From contig CAYXVE010000019.1 in assembly GCA_964468435.1 (NCBI GenBank), positions 12,468 to 76,467 of the forward strand: a stretch of 64,000 bases of DNA. The letters are read 5' to 3'. This document shows, one piece after another, positions 35,182-44,779 of this stretch. A program made the translations under genes and the position numbers. Numbering within the stretch: position 1 is the stretch's first letter; each line of letters begins with the position of its first letter. Below the pieces are notes generated by a model that was given only the letters and a program-made list of their open reading frames with translations, ran no database searches and was not told the origin of the DNA. The DNA is from JBCCTX01 sp964468435 (lineage in GTDB: Bacteria; Bacteroidota; Bacteroidia; J057).

Positions 35182-35576
35182 GATTTTTAAAGTTGTGGAT
35201 TGATAAATATTAATGCTGGATATATGAGAAACATTTTCGATCTAATATTATAATTATTATTTATATATGATAAATATAATATTTAAAAATAAATTAATTG
35301 CATTGCGTGGTACTTTCTGAGAATCAAGGTTTGTAGTCCAAGTTCTGTTTTGAGTTTTTCGGTCAGTATAGCTTATCCTGCAAAGCTACGTATAATAGCA
35401 ATTAACAAAAAATATTAGTATAAAACAAACAATATTAGTAAAATAGGCAAGTTCTTACTATTGCCAACCCGGTTTAAAAAGCGTTTGTAAGTCAGAAACA
35501 ATCTTTCAAAATGGAGTACCGGATAATTGGAGAAGATGGTCAATGGGATGCTATGTCGGGAGGAAAGCTCGCCTGA
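35182..35576. other. AT-rich intergenic region with paired direct repeat
   Basis: No convincing gene is present. A 21-codon ORF (35511-35576, MEYRIIGEDGQWDAMSGGKL) ends exactly beside the DUF5690 stop codon and is probably chance or a fragment. The region contains the direct repeat annotated separately and is otherwise strongly AT-rich. Confidence 0.4.
35404..35440. repeat. Tandem 17-base direct repeat with 20-base period
   Basis: AACAAAAAATATTAGTA (35404-35420) and AACAAACAATATTAGTA (35424-35440) differ at one position and are offset by 20 bases, about two helical turns. This spacing would place two bound proteins on the same DNA face. It lies 220 bases upstream of the SnoaL-like gene. Confidence 0.45.
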
Positions 35577-36896
35577 CTATGTATCTGTAACTTCGATCTC
35601 GTAAGCAACAGCAGGATGATTCTTTTTTTTCCAAAAAAAGTAAAATGCGGAAAGCATGATCCCTGCAGCTCCAATAAATGCTAATACATAGCTGATCTGT
35701 GTAAAAAATTTAAGCCAGCTAAGATTGGGAGCTCCGAAATTTTTGTAGATCAGGACCCCTACACTTCCCAGATAGCCAAAAGAATCTGCCACATAGATTA
35801 GAAAACCTACATTGGCAACCTGCCTAAATGTTGCGATCATTCTATCAAAAAGAATACTATTAAATGGAATATAGGCCATATATGTACCCAAGCCTGTGAG
35901 AATAATCCAGGTGTAATCTCCCAAAGTCCCTTGCTGGTGAAACCAGGTACCCAGCCCTGCCATGAGAACACCTACTGCAATAGCTAGGTGATTGACGAGT
36001 AATGCTTGAAAATTATCTTTGACCAATACGATTAACATCAGAATTACCAATACACCAATCGATACGGGCGTCTCGGTAGAGGAGAAATTGACATTATTTT
36101 CCGTTCCTCTCAGGTCTACCCAAATGTCGGCGAGGAAATTATCTCTGAAATCCCTGTAAGCCGTCAGGATTGTATATACTGCGACCAGTAGAATGATACC
36201 TGTTGCAAATTTGATGAAATAGGTTTTTCTTTCCTGAGCATTCATGGGTTTTCGCTTGGTTCGGAGATGCTCATCTTCACGGGTAGGGGCAGGTAATTGA
36301 TTGATCAGCCAGGTGAAAACAAGCAATGGCAACGCAAACACTGCACCTACTCCAAATGGCATCCAGTATTCTGACATTCCCATTCCCATAAGCCATTGAC
36401 CTATATCTTTAACAAATCCAGATGCGAAAACGAAACTTCCACATAATCCTAGTCCCATAATTTCAGTATTTTGTCTTCCCTCAAGATATGCAAATACCAA
36501 CCCCCAGATCATCCCTAGAGGAAGTCCATTAAAAAAGAGAAATGCTGCGTTCCAGGGGCTAGGGACAATGGCAAAGCCCAGTAGGGCTACCCAGGCAATG
36601 CCGATCAATATCAGGATCGTAAGTGCTCTTTTTTTGCTATCCATTTCCGATACTACTTTGATACCGATGAATTTGGAAAGCATATAGCCGACAACCTGCA
36701 CAATGACCAGTGCGGATTTGTAATCTAATCCCAGGATTACAGGTCCATCTACAAAGGTAGCTGCCGTAAAAGGTTTGCGAAAAGCATACATGCACATATA
36801 AGTACAGAATGCGGTAATGGCAGCAAAAATGGTAAAAACCGTTGGATTAGAACGGTTGAGCCAGGTAGTAACTTGAGATGCCATAGGATTTGCCAA
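35577..36896 (-). CDS. DUF5690 family membrane transporter (MFS-like)
   Basis: A 439-residue polytopic membrane protein with about twelve hydrophobic segments and an MFS-like layout: CTYMCMYAFRKPFTAATFVD at the first helix, FFNGLPLGMIWGLVFAYLEG, VYTILTAYRDFRDNFLADIW in the central region, and NSILFDRMIATFRQVANVGF. These are characteristic of DUF5690. The substrate is unknown. It starts 77 bases from, and divergent to, the FAD-dependent oxidoreductase, so a shared promoter region is likely; transport of a phosphonate or its product is a reasonable inference. An alternative start is Met5. Confidence 0.88.
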   Translation of the reverse strand: MANPMASQVTTWLNRSNPTVFTIFAAITAFCTYMCMYAFRKPFTAATFVDGPVILGLDYKSALVIVQVVGYMLSKFIGIKVVSEMDSKKRALTILILIGIAWVALLGFAIVPSPWNAAFLFFNGLPLGMIWGLVFAYLEGRQNTEIMGLGLCGSFVFASGFVKDIGQWLMGMGMSEYWMPFGVGAVFALPLLVFTWLINQLPAPTREDEHLRTKRKPMNAQERKTYFIKFATGIILLVAVYTILTAYRDFRDNFLADIWVDLRGTENNVNFSSTETPVSIGVLVILMLIVLVKDNFQALLVNHLAIAVGVLMAGLGTWFHQQGTLGDYTWIILTGLGTYMAYIPFNSILFDRMIATFRQVANVGFLIYVADSFGYLGSVGVLIYKNFGAPNLSWLKFFTQISYVLAFIGAAGIMLSAFYFFWKKKNHPAVAYEIEVTDT

Positions 36897-36973
36897 TAGT
36901 TATACAGCTAAAAGTACAGAATATTGTGGGATCAACGCAGGTATTTTTGCATTTTCGTTACAAACTTTTACGT

Positions 36974-38116
36974 ATGTACACAAAGCATTCAATAGATGTA
37001 GCGATTGTAGGCAGCGGAATCATGGGGCTGGCAATGGCTTATATTGCAGCAAAAGCCGGAAGGAACGTGACAGTTTTTGAAAAGAATGATCGTGCTGTAG
37101 GGGCTACAATACGAAACTTTGGAATGATATGGCCCATTGGACAGCCTAAAGGATTTTTACTGGAGCGAGCGCTGCGTAGCCGGGAAATATGGAAAAAACT
37201 GGCATCTGAGGCAGGTTTTTGGACTACTGAAAATGGTTCACTCTCACTGGCATACAGGGAGGATGAATGGAGGGTGTTGGAGGAATTTGTGGAGATGATT
37301 CATGATGCTCCCTATGAGTGTGAGCTGATTACTCCGGAAAAGGTATCTGAAATTTCTCCCTGTGCCAATATCCAGGGACTGAGAGGAGCACTCTGGAGCA
37401 AGACTGAAATGATCGTCGACCCCCGGGAAGTACCCGGCAGGATATCTGATTATCTGGCTGAAAAGTTTGGGGTAAAGTTTTATTACGCTACAGCAGTGAC
37501 ACATATTGAAAGTGGCTTACTATTTGCCAACCAGCAACAATGGTCATACAATCAGGCTTATGTATGCTGTGGCGCAGACCTGGAAGTTCTCTTCCCAGAT
37601 TATTTCCGCAATAGTGGGGTCACTAAATGCAAGCTTCAAATGCTTCGCACTGTCCCACAACCTGCAAAATGGCGTATGGGACCCTCTATTTCAGGTGGAT
37701 TGACACTCACTCATTATGCAGCATTTGCTGGTTGTGTTTCCCTAAAAGCGCTAAAAGCACGTATCGATGAAGAAAGCCCCTGGTTCTCTCAGTGGGGAAT
37801 CCATGTCATGATGTCTCAAAATGGTCTGGGTGAATTGATTACGGGTGATTCCCACGAATATGGATGGGTACATGATCCCTTCCTTCAGGAAGAGATCAAT
37901 CAGTATATTATGGATTATTTGATGAAAATGGTGAAGGTCCCCAAAATGGAGATAAGTGGAAGATGGTATGGGATCTATTCCAAAATCCCAGGTAAATCTG
38001 AACTGGTACTGCAACCGGAAGAAAACGTCTGGGTAGTTACGGGCTTAAGTGGAGCAGGGATGACGCTTTCTTGGGGTCTGGCTGAGGAATTGTATCGGGA
38101 AAGGGTTTTGTCCTAA
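36974..38116 (+). CDS. FAD-dependent oxidoreductase of the TIGR03364 (phosphonate-associated) type
   Basis: A 380-residue DAO-family flavoprotein from the ATG at 36974. The Rossmann motif is VAIVGSGIMGLAMAY and the ribose-binding acidic residue lies in VTVFEKN. The RNFGMIWPIGQPKG segment and the C-terminal WVVTGLSGAGMTLSWGLAEE are typical of TIGR03364 proteins, which occur beside PhnX-like hydrolases. Work on related cluster enzymes points to oxidation of aminoethylphosphonate-type amines to phosphonoacetaldehyde; for this protein that is inference. The PhnX-like hydrolase at 33944 could then cleave the product. Confidence 0.85.
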   Translation: MYTKHSIDVAIVGSGIMGLAMAYIAAKAGRNVTVFEKNDRAVGATIRNFGMIWPIGQPKGFLLERALRSREIWKKLASEAGFWTTENGSLSLAYREDEWRVLEEFVEMIHDAPYECELITPEKVSEISPCANIQGLRGALWSKTEMIVDPREVPGRISDYLAEKFGVKFYYATAVTHIESGLLFANQQQWSYNQAYVCCGADLEVLFPDYFRNSGVTKCKLQMLRTVPQPAKWRMGPSISGGLTLTHYAAFAGCVSLKALKARIDEESPWFSQWGIHVMMSQNGLGELITGDSHEYGWVHDPFLQEEINQYIMDYLMKMVKVPKMEISGRWYGIYSKIPGKSELVLQPEENVWVVTGLSGAGMTLSWGLAEELYRERVLS

Positions 38117-38192
38117 GATCGCGGGATGGGAAGTTGAGGCCATTGTGTCATTGGGATTATTATGTCATAGTAAAATTTCTTGATGAGGTAAT

Positions 38193-38744
38193 ATGGAACA
38201 AACTAAATTGGAACTATTTTCAGGCAAAAAACTTCAGATTACACTATTGAGATTATGCCATGAGCTAATCGAAAATTATGGTGTCTTTGCCAACACGGCC
38301 ATATTAGGTATACAGCCCAGGGGTGTATTTTTGAGTAGAAGGACCCACACATTATTGAAGGAATTGATGCCTGAAGTAAATATACCTTATGGAGAGATTG
38401 ATGTGACATTTTTTAGGGATGATTTCCGCAGGAGAGACTCGCCCATTGCTCCCAATCAAACGAACATAGATTTCCTCATAGAAAATAAAAAAGTCATCCT
38501 GGTGGACGACGTTTTATACACGGGTCGTACAGTGCGCGCTGCCCTGGATGCCATGTTGGCATATGGAAGACCGCATTCTGTAGAATTGCTCGTTCTGGTA
38601 GACCGCAAGCGGACCAGGGAGTTGCCTATCGAGCCCGAATATGTTGGTGTTAAAGTGGACACCATCGAGTCAGAACGGGTCATCGTGAGATTGACAGAAG
38701 GTGGAGAGTCAGAAGACACCATCTATTTGATTGATCAGGGATGA
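38193..38744 (+). CDS. pyrR: Bifunctional pyr regulator/uracil phosphoribosyltransferase PyrR
   Basis: A 183-residue type I phosphoribosyltransferase. The PRPP-binding motif is VILVDDVLYTGRTVRAALDA, preceded by the PyrR-specific GEIDVTFFRDDFRRR and followed by VELLVLVDRKRTRELPIEPE. PyrR converts uracil and PRPP to UMP and in many bacteria regulates pyr transcripts by RNA binding. It lies 132 bases upstream of pyrB, the usual order for a pyrimidine operon. I did not find a clear anti-terminator structure ahead of either gene. Confidence 0.95.
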   Translation: MEQTKLELFSGKKLQITLLRLCHELIENYGVFANTAILGIQPRGVFLSRRTHTLLKELMPEVNIPYGEIDVTFFRDDFRRRDSPIAPNQTNIDFLIENKKVILVDDVLYTGRTVRAALDAMLAYGRPHSVELLVLVDRKRTRELPIEPEYVGVKVDTIESERVIVRLTEGGESEDTIYLIDQG

Positions 38745-38808
38745 TGCTGACTGGAATATAAATCTATGGGGCTGTAGCGTAAAATTATTTTGAGGGATGT
38801 ATCCTCTT

Positions 38809-38839
38809 TTTGTCCTTAAAGCACTTCGCCTTATATTTA
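38809..38839 (+). promoter_or_regulatory. Putative promoter upstream of pyrB
   Basis: TTTG at 38809-38812 and TATATTTA at 38832-38839 are separated by 19 bases, matching the Bacteroidota TTTG-N19-TAnnTTTG pattern at all positions but the last. The boxes lie 37 bases before the pyrB ATG, so pyrB may have a promoter independent of pyrR. Confidence 0.5.
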
Positions 38840-38876
38840 TCGTGGTTTTTGCTTAAAAAATCCAATATTCAAACAT

Positions 38877-39800
38877 ATGTCTCTGAGTACACGGCATTTA
38901 CTGGGTATCAAATATATTAGTCCAGATGATATCCAGTTGATCATGAGCACCGCCGATAACTTCAAGGAAGTTATTAACCGGCAGATCAAAAAAGTTCCTA
39001 CCCTCAGAGATATCACAATAGCCAACCTATTTTTTGAGAATTCTACGCGCACGAGAATTTCTTTTGAACTGGCGGAGAAAAGGCTTTCTGCCGACGTAAT
39101 CAATTTTTCTGCTTCAAGCAGTAGCGTCCAAAAAGGTGAAACCCTGCTCGATACAGTCAAAAATATCCTGGCGATGAAAGTGGATATGATTGTCATGCGT
39201 CATCCCCATCCAGGAGCACCTGTCTATCTCAGTCATCATATCTCTGCACAGATCATCAATGCAGGTGATGGGACACATGAGCATCCTACACAGGCACTGC
39301 TGGATTGTTATTCACTTAGAGAAAAATTTGGCTCCCTGGCAGGTTTGAGAGTGGCTATAGTAGGAGATATTATGCATAGTAGGGTAGCTTTGTCCAATAT
39401 TCTGGCCTTGAACAAATTGGGAGCTCAGGTGAAGGTTTGTGGCCCTCCCACACTAATACCCAAATACATCGAAGCACTGGATGTGGGGGTTGAATATAAT
39501 TTTCAGAAAGTGTTGGAATGGGCCGATGCTGTCAATATGCTCCGAATTCAGCTGGAGAGACAAGATATCAAGTATTTTCCCACATTACGGGAGTATTCTA
39601 TGTTGTATGGATTAAGCGTAAATCGCCTGAATTCCCTCGATAAAAGACTGGTCATATTGCATCCTGGCCCGATCAACCGGGGGGTAGAAATAGATAGTGA
39701 AGTAGCAGACTCAGATCAGGCAGTTATACTGGATCAGGTAGAAAATGGCGTGGCTGTCAGAATGGCGATCTTATATCTGCTGGCAGGAGCAAAATCCTGA
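38877..39800 (+). CDS. pyrB: Aspartate carbamoyltransferase catalytic subunit
   Basis: A 307-residue enzyme joining carbamoyl phosphate and aspartate in the second step of pyrimidine synthesis. The carbamoyl-phosphate loop is FFENSTRTRISFELAEKRL, the SSSVQKGETLLDT loop supplies the neighbouring-subunit residues, HEHPTQALLD and VAIVGDIMHSRVALSN follow, and LHPGPINRGVEID closes the aspartate domain. Length fits the stand-alone class with no pyrI nearby. Confidence 0.97.
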   Translation: MSLSTRHLLGIKYISPDDIQLIMSTADNFKEVINRQIKKVPTLRDITIANLFFENSTRTRISFELAEKRLSADVINFSASSSSVQKGETLLDTVKNILAMKVDMIVMRHPHPGAPVYLSHHISAQIINAGDGTHEHPTQALLDCYSLREKFGSLAGLRVAIVGDIMHSRVALSNILALNKLGAQVKVCGPPTLIPKYIEALDVGVEYNFQKVLEWADAVNMLRIQLERQDIKYFPTLREYSMLYGLSVNRLNSLDKRLVILHPGPINRGVEIDSEVADSDQAVILDQVENGVAVRMAILYLLAGAKS

Positions 39801-39878
39801 GCCTCCATACAACCTTTTTGATTAAAACAGGTATGTTGTATACATAAACTGGAAAGAGAAACCCTAAATAGTTAAGCG

Positions 39879-41393
39879 TTGAAAAAGCTACAATGGCTGG
39901 TATTAAAATCTTACGCTAGACCCTTTTTGATGAGTTTTTCCATCGTGATGTTTATCCTGGTGGTTCAATTCGTCTCGGTATACATGGATAAAATAGCCGG
40001 AAAAGGAATCAGCGGGGATGTTTTTGTTAAATTATTTTTGTATGCTGCAGGGAAAATGATCATCACAGCTCTACCAGTAGGGATATTGGCAGGGGCATTG
40101 ATTACTTTTGGAAACCTGGGGGAAAATTATGAACTGGCTGCTATCAAATCATCGGGCATTAGTCTTTTCCGGTTTATGAAACCCGTCATCCTGTTATCAA
40201 CTTTGTTGATGGTTTTTTCTTTTTATGCTTCGTTTTACCTCATTCCTCAAGCCAATCTGAAGTTTTTTAGCCTACTTTATGACGTTACCCGCAAAAAGCC
40301 CGACGTCGCTTTACAACCTGGACATTTTTATTCTGATATAGATGGCTATGTCATACGAGTATCTGACAAAGATAAAGACAGAGGCACGCTGTTCGATGTG
40401 CTAATCTATGATCACACTGACAACCGTGGAAATACAGATATCATCCTGGCCGACTCAGCACATACCCAGACTATCGGTGGAGGCATGGCTTTGAAAATGA
40501 CACTGTACAACGGTGCAAGACACGAAGAATACCCACCAGAAGCAGGTCGCCCCAACACGCTACCTTATGGTCGCACGTATTTTGACTCCCTGTACTATAC
40601 CTTTAACCTGAGTGGATTTCAGTTAGATCGTACTGATGAAAAGCAGTTTAAGCACGAAATTATCATGCTAATGGGAGAGCTTAGAGTTGCCATCGATAGT
40701 CTTAAGCTTCGACGTGAGTCGCAGTTGAAGAAATATATTACCCAGCTATCCCGTAACAACCTCATTGATACATTATTTACCCAATATCGTTCCGATACGA
40801 TCGACTTTAAATCCCACATCCAGCCTTATGATTTTGAGGGGAGAGACCCTTTGGTATGTCTGGGAGATGAAGAATCACTCTATGATTATGTGGATCAAGC
40901 CATGGTGGATATCCGGGGCCTGAAGAGTTATCTGGATTTTGTGAAAAACGAAAGTAAAGAAGCTAAGAAAACCTTGCGCAAGTTCCAATATGAGTATTAC
41001 AACCGCTATGCCATGCCCATCAATGTGGTACTCTTTATGCTGATCGGCGTTTCATTGGGAGCCATCATTCGCAAGGGAGGCCTCGGTGCACCATCCATTA
41101 TTTCTGTGATTCTGTTTATGATGTTCTATGTACTCATCACCCAGGGTAAAAAAATGTCTAAACAAGGGGTAATGGAGCCTATATATGGAGCATGGCTACC
41201 TATCATGGTCTTCCTGCCCCTGGCGATCATCGTTACCTATCAGGCTACCACAGACTCTAAGGTTCTGGACGAAAGTGTATGGGGAATGGTGAGAGACCGC
41301 GTTCAGGTTGCCTGGTTGATATTAAAAGAAAAGCTGAGCCGGAAAAGGTATCAAAATAAATATGAGGACGGGCAACAAATGACCGATATCTGA
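39879..41393 (+). CDS. LptF/LptG-family permease
   Basis: A 504-residue inner-membrane protein with the LptF/G pattern: N-terminal membrane segments (MKKLQWLVLKSYARPFLMSF, VYMDKIAGKGISGDVFVKLF), a large periplasmic beta-domain (about 125-370) and a C-terminal membrane bundle (YNRYAMPINVVLFMLIGVSL). It is one of the two permeases pulling lipopolysaccharide from the inner membrane with LptB. The start must be the TTG at 39879: an in-frame TAA lies two codons before it and no ATG fits the conserved N-terminus. A partner permease is not in the window. Confidence 0.92.
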   Translation: MKKLQWLVLKSYARPFLMSFSIVMFILVVQFVSVYMDKIAGKGISGDVFVKLFLYAAGKMIITALPVGILAGALITFGNLGENYELAAIKSSGISLFRFMKPVILLSTLLMVFSFYASFYLIPQANLKFFSLLYDVTRKKPDVALQPGHFYSDIDGYVIRVSDKDKDRGTLFDVLIYDHTDNRGNTDIILADSAHTQTIGGGMALKMTLYNGARHEEYPPEAGRPNTLPYGRTYFDSLYYTFNLSGFQLDRTDEKQFKHEIIMLMGELRVAIDSLKLRRESQLKKYITQLSRNNLIDTLFTQYRSDTIDFKSHIQPYDFEGRDPLVCLGDEESLYDYVDQAMVDIRGLKSYLDFVKNESKEAKKTLRKFQYEYYNRYAMPINVVLFMLIGVSLGAIIRKGGLGAPSIISVILFMMFYVLITQGKKMSKQGVMEPIYGAWLPIMVFLPLAIIVTYQATTDSKVLDESVWGMVRDRVQVAWLILKEKLSRKRYQNKYEDGQQMTDI

Positions 41394-41421
41394 TCCGTGA
41401 AAACAGATCAGTTAAGCGGAT

Positions 41422-43992
41422 TTAAAACGGATAACCTACACCCAGGTTGTATTGTGTTCTGCCCGCACCCAGGTTCTGGGGAAATCTCTTCACGACCCAT
41501 CCTTTATCAGGTGCATAAATTTGTTGGGCAATATCCAACCTCAAGACCAGAAAGGAAAAATCAAAGCGAAATCCTATTCCTGCATCCCAACCCAGCCGGA
41601 GATTATCTCTGGACAATTGACTCTTGGCTTCATCTCCGTTACTTTCAGGATTAGTTGAGATTTCTTGATTAAACCAGACATTTCCAGCATCAGTAAATAA
41701 AGCCATTTCGAGATAGGAAATTGCATCAAACCGGTATTCTGCATTCATTTCCAGTATCAATTCTCCTCCCGGTGCCAACAAACTACTGGCACTGGCTATC
41801 CCAAATACATTCTGAAATTCGGGTAATCTTACTGTGCCAGGACCCAGCGTATTGGAGCGCCAGCCTCGCATGGAATTGGCACCACCACTGAAAAACCTAT
41901 GTTCATAGGGAACGTGCAAGTAAATATTTCCGGTCGTATCATTTCCGGTCCTGCGATAAGCTTTTGCTGCACCAATTAATCCTCGCAAGACCAGTTCACT
42001 TTTAGGGCTTAGGGGTATGAATCGTTTGTATTCAAAAGACCCCTTGATATACTGACCATAAAAAAGATTATCGTTGATCTGATTGTCTCCACGTTCACTA
42101 TCGATCAGGATGAATCGGTCTAGCAAATAGGGGAGATTTCCTCCTATTTCTGCATTGAGCTGGTAGTAATGGGTCGCATATAATCGAGACTTTCCGTAGG
42201 TAGAATAGGTAAAGGTATAACTGGTTCTGGAACTAAATCGCGCCTGATAATCCTGCTGTATAGCTAATGGCAAGGTATCTATCCTTTGCTGAAAATCCCT
42301 AGAACGGATGCTTATGTCAATAAAGTCTACTGCTAATGGAGTAAGTATACTGGATACCACCTTATTGCGGTTGGGTCTGATATGCTGCCAACGGTAGGAG
42401 AGGTTCAGTCCCGTTATCAAACGATTGAATTCCCTTCTTCGTTCCTGGTTGATAGTACCAGTAAATACAGTCTGCGGACTCAATCGCTCTAATTCCATAT
42501 TCCGCTTTTGACCAATGGGCAATAAAAACTGGGGAATGTTGAGTTGGATACTGCTCCCCAATTCGTAAAACAGACTCTGGAAATTACTCTGGTTCTCTTC
42601 ACTTGCATAAAGGCCGAGATCACCACCAAAATTGAACTTCAGTAATTCCGAACGCTTGAAAGCGTTTTTATTGCTGATCCCAAGGCTTATACCCAGGACA
42701 GGTAGATTGGATGATGTCGTAAAATCAAAATCTGTGAAGGTCTCTGTACCCACTTTCAATTGGTACCTTAAAGCAGTCTGTAAGTTGATCGTCGTATTTA
42801 AAATACCTGTTTTTTCATGAGCATCATAGTTCATAGATGCTATCTGAAACATGCCAAGCTCTAGCAAGCGCTGCTGGGTGAGTCTCGCTTTGTCCTGGTT
42901 AAACAGGTCGCCTTCTTTGAGGTAAATTCTTCTGGCGATAAAATTATAGTTGATATCACGTGCCACCGTATGGGTGGCTTCAAAAGTCATACGCACAGAA
43001 TCTGCCAACTTCCGTTGGGATAGCTTATAGTATTCCCGCTCTGCAGCACTAAGATTCTCTGCACGGTAGGTTTGTGTGAAGATATTTTCCATATCCGTCC
43101 CATCCTTTGCAGACCGGATATTTACCTTGATTTCCCCAATCCTGAATTTGGGAGGCATCTCAAGAAACTCTACCGTTACCAGGATAGGCTGAAAACGAGG
43201 TATCGTAGGGCCGGGTACGCTATAAGTTGTGTCTACAAGGTACTGGATCATGCCCTGACTGAACGTGAAATAACCCGCGTTTTTAAGGGCTTTGGTAAGC
43301 CTGAGTCGTTCTTGTTCCAGTAGTTTATGCTGATAGACAAAGGGAGTTTTACCTGGTTGACGGAGGAGTGAGGCAGTGGTGTCGCATGCACTAACAAATG
43401 ATCGCCAAAGGGAATCGCTGTACTGATGGACAGTATCCCTGAGCTTATATTGCACATCAAAAATCACAGCGGGAAGAGCTTCTCTGACCTTAAAGCTGAC
43501 ATTGGCCTTCTGTTGCTCAAACCAGTTGTTGATTGTATCAATCTCATAGGTGATTTCGGGATGGAAATACCCCTGACTGAAACAAACATTTCGTAAATTT
43601 AAACTGTCCTTTCGTAGGTCCGACAGATTCACCAATATGGGATCTGCTCCGATTTGGGTGGTGAGCCAGTTGACTGTTTTTTGATAAAAACGATTGATAT
43701 TACCTGATTTTAGCAACATTTTTTTAGTAAAAGAAGAGTCTTTTTCCAGTGATCTGCCAAAATTGTACAGGTGAAGATAGGTTTTGGGAATCAGTAGCCT
43801 GCGATTTGGCTTGAGTTGTATGGCTCTGTCGAGAAGGTTCTGATTAATATCACCATCGCGTTTGATGGAGACCCTATGTTTGAGAAGATATTCGTCTTTT
43901 TCCAGATGCCTGGTAGCGTTGCAACCCGTAGTAAGGAGTACAGCAATAATGATGCCCCATAAGCCCTCAATTTTTCTTAAACTTGTATCCAT
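41422..43992 (-). CDS. tamL: TamL-type BamA/TamA-family outer-membrane lipoprotein
   Basis: An 856-residue protein with a lipoprotein signal ending VLLTTGC followed by NATRHLEKDEYLLKH, typical of the Bacteroidota TamL proteins. POTRA-like repeats fill roughly residues 30-400 and a 16-strand Omp85 barrel the rest, with the conserved FFSGGANSMRGWRSNTLGPG (VRGF/Y-like loop) and a C-terminal aromatic strand (YNLGVGYPF). It probably works with a TamB-like protein in moving lipids or proteins to the outer membrane. Its start codon overlaps that of the divergent methyltransferase gene. Confidence 0.9.
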   Translation of the reverse strand: MDTSLRKIEGLWGIIIAVLLTTGCNATRHLEKDEYLLKHRVSIKRDGDINQNLLDRAIQLKPNRRLLIPKTYLHLYNFGRSLEKDSSFTKKMLLKSGNINRFYQKTVNWLTTQIGADPILVNLSDLRKDSLNLRNVCFSQGYFHPEITYEIDTINNWFEQQKANVSFKVREALPAVIFDVQYKLRDTVHQYSDSLWRSFVSACDTTASLLRQPGKTPFVYQHKLLEQERLRLTKALKNAGYFTFSQGMIQYLVDTTYSVPGPTIPRFQPILVTVEFLEMPPKFRIGEIKVNIRSAKDGTDMENIFTQTYRAENLSAAEREYYKLSQRKLADSVRMTFEATHTVARDINYNFIARRIYLKEGDLFNQDKARLTQQRLLELGMFQIASMNYDAHEKTGILNTTINLQTALRYQLKVGTETFTDFDFTTSSNLPVLGISLGISNKNAFKRSELLKFNFGGDLGLYASEENQSNFQSLFYELGSSIQLNIPQFLLPIGQKRNMELERLSPQTVFTGTINQERRREFNRLITGLNLSYRWQHIRPNRNKVVSSILTPLAVDFIDISIRSRDFQQRIDTLPLAIQQDYQARFSSRTSYTFTYSTYGKSRLYATHYYQLNAEIGGNLPYLLDRFILIDSERGDNQINDNLFYGQYIKGSFEYKRFIPLSPKSELVLRGLIGAAKAYRRTGNDTTGNIYLHVPYEHRFFSGGANSMRGWRSNTLGPGTVRLPEFQNVFGIASASSLLAPGGELILEMNAEYRFDAISYLEMALFTDAGNVWFNQEISTNPESNGDEAKSQLSRDNLRLGWDAGIGFRFDFSFLVLRLDIAQQIYAPDKGWVVKRFPQNLGAGRTQYNLGVGYPF

Positions 43993-44779
43993 GCAACCAT
44001 TAACTAAGATTAAATTACGACTTTTCCGTTCCCTTTCCCTAAAAAAACAACGATATAAGCAGCTACTCTTTATCGTAGAAGGAATGAAAATGGTTCAAGA
44101 AGCGTACCATTCTGACTGGGAGGTTCTTGCAGTGGTTGTTAGTGAAGATTCGATGGATAAATGTGCAGAAGTATATGTACTATACGAGGATAAATTGACT
44201 TACTTTACAACTGCCAAAGATTTTCGGACATTGAGCTCTCAGGAGAATCCTGAGGGGATTATAGCGATCGTGGTCATACCTCCTTCGGCAACTTTTTTGC
44301 AGGCTGATCCTGACTGGAATAAACTACGGGAAGGGCCTGGTTTTATACTAGACCGCATCCAGGATCCTGGAAATCTCGGAACTATTTTGCGGATTGCACA
44401 TTGGTTTGGGTGGAGGCAAATCATATGTCTGGAAGGTACAGTAGATATGTTGAATCCCAAAACCTTGCGAAGTTCAATGGGGGCTGTATTTCACGTGGAT
44501 GTATACTATTGCAAAGCTGTTGCAGGGAAACTTGCTTTTCCCGGCAGAAAGATATGGTTAGCAGATATGGAAGGGGTTTCCTTACGGGAGACAAAGTTTG
44601 ATAAAAATGATTTATTCCTGATGGGTAATGAAGCAGGGGGAGTTGATCCACTACTGAGAGCGCACTCAAAATATGGGAACATACATATTCCTGGGGCTGG
44701 TCAGGCAGAGTCGCTGAATGTGGCAGTAGCCTCAGGAATTATTGCCTATGAATATCACGAGCAACATAAAGCAATATGA
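43991..44779 (+). CDS. TrmH/SpoU-family RNA 2'-O-methyltransferase
   Basis: A 262-residue SPOUT methyltransferase. I used the ATG at 43991 because family proteins start like MQPLTKIKLRLFRSLSLKKQ; the frame is open further upstream only inside tamL. FIVEGMKMVQEA marks the N-terminal substrate-binding domain. The knot motifs are FILDRIQDPGNLGTILRIA, LFLMGNEAGGVDP and IPGAGQAESLNVAVASGII. It should methylate a ribose in rRNA or tRNA with SAM. Its stop overlaps the next start by four bases (ATGA). Confidence 0.92.
   Translation: MQPLTKIKLRLFRSLSLKKQRYKQLLFIVEGMKMVQEAYHSDWEVLAVVVSEDSMDKCAEVYVLYEDKLTYFTTAKDFRTLSSQENPEGIIAIVVIPPSATFLQADPDWNKLREGPGFILDRIQDPGNLGTILRIAHWFGWRQIICLEGTVDMLNPKTLRSSMGAVFHVDVYYCKAVAGKLAFPGRKIWLADMEGVSLRETKFDKNDLFLMGNEAGGVDPLLRAHSKYGNIHIPGAGQAESLNVAVASGIIAYEYHEQHKAI

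Noticed and set aside
39807..39841. ATACAAC/GTTGTAT inverted repeat after pyrB
   Set aside because: A seven-pair stem with a loop of over 20 bases and no T-run; too weak to call a terminator.
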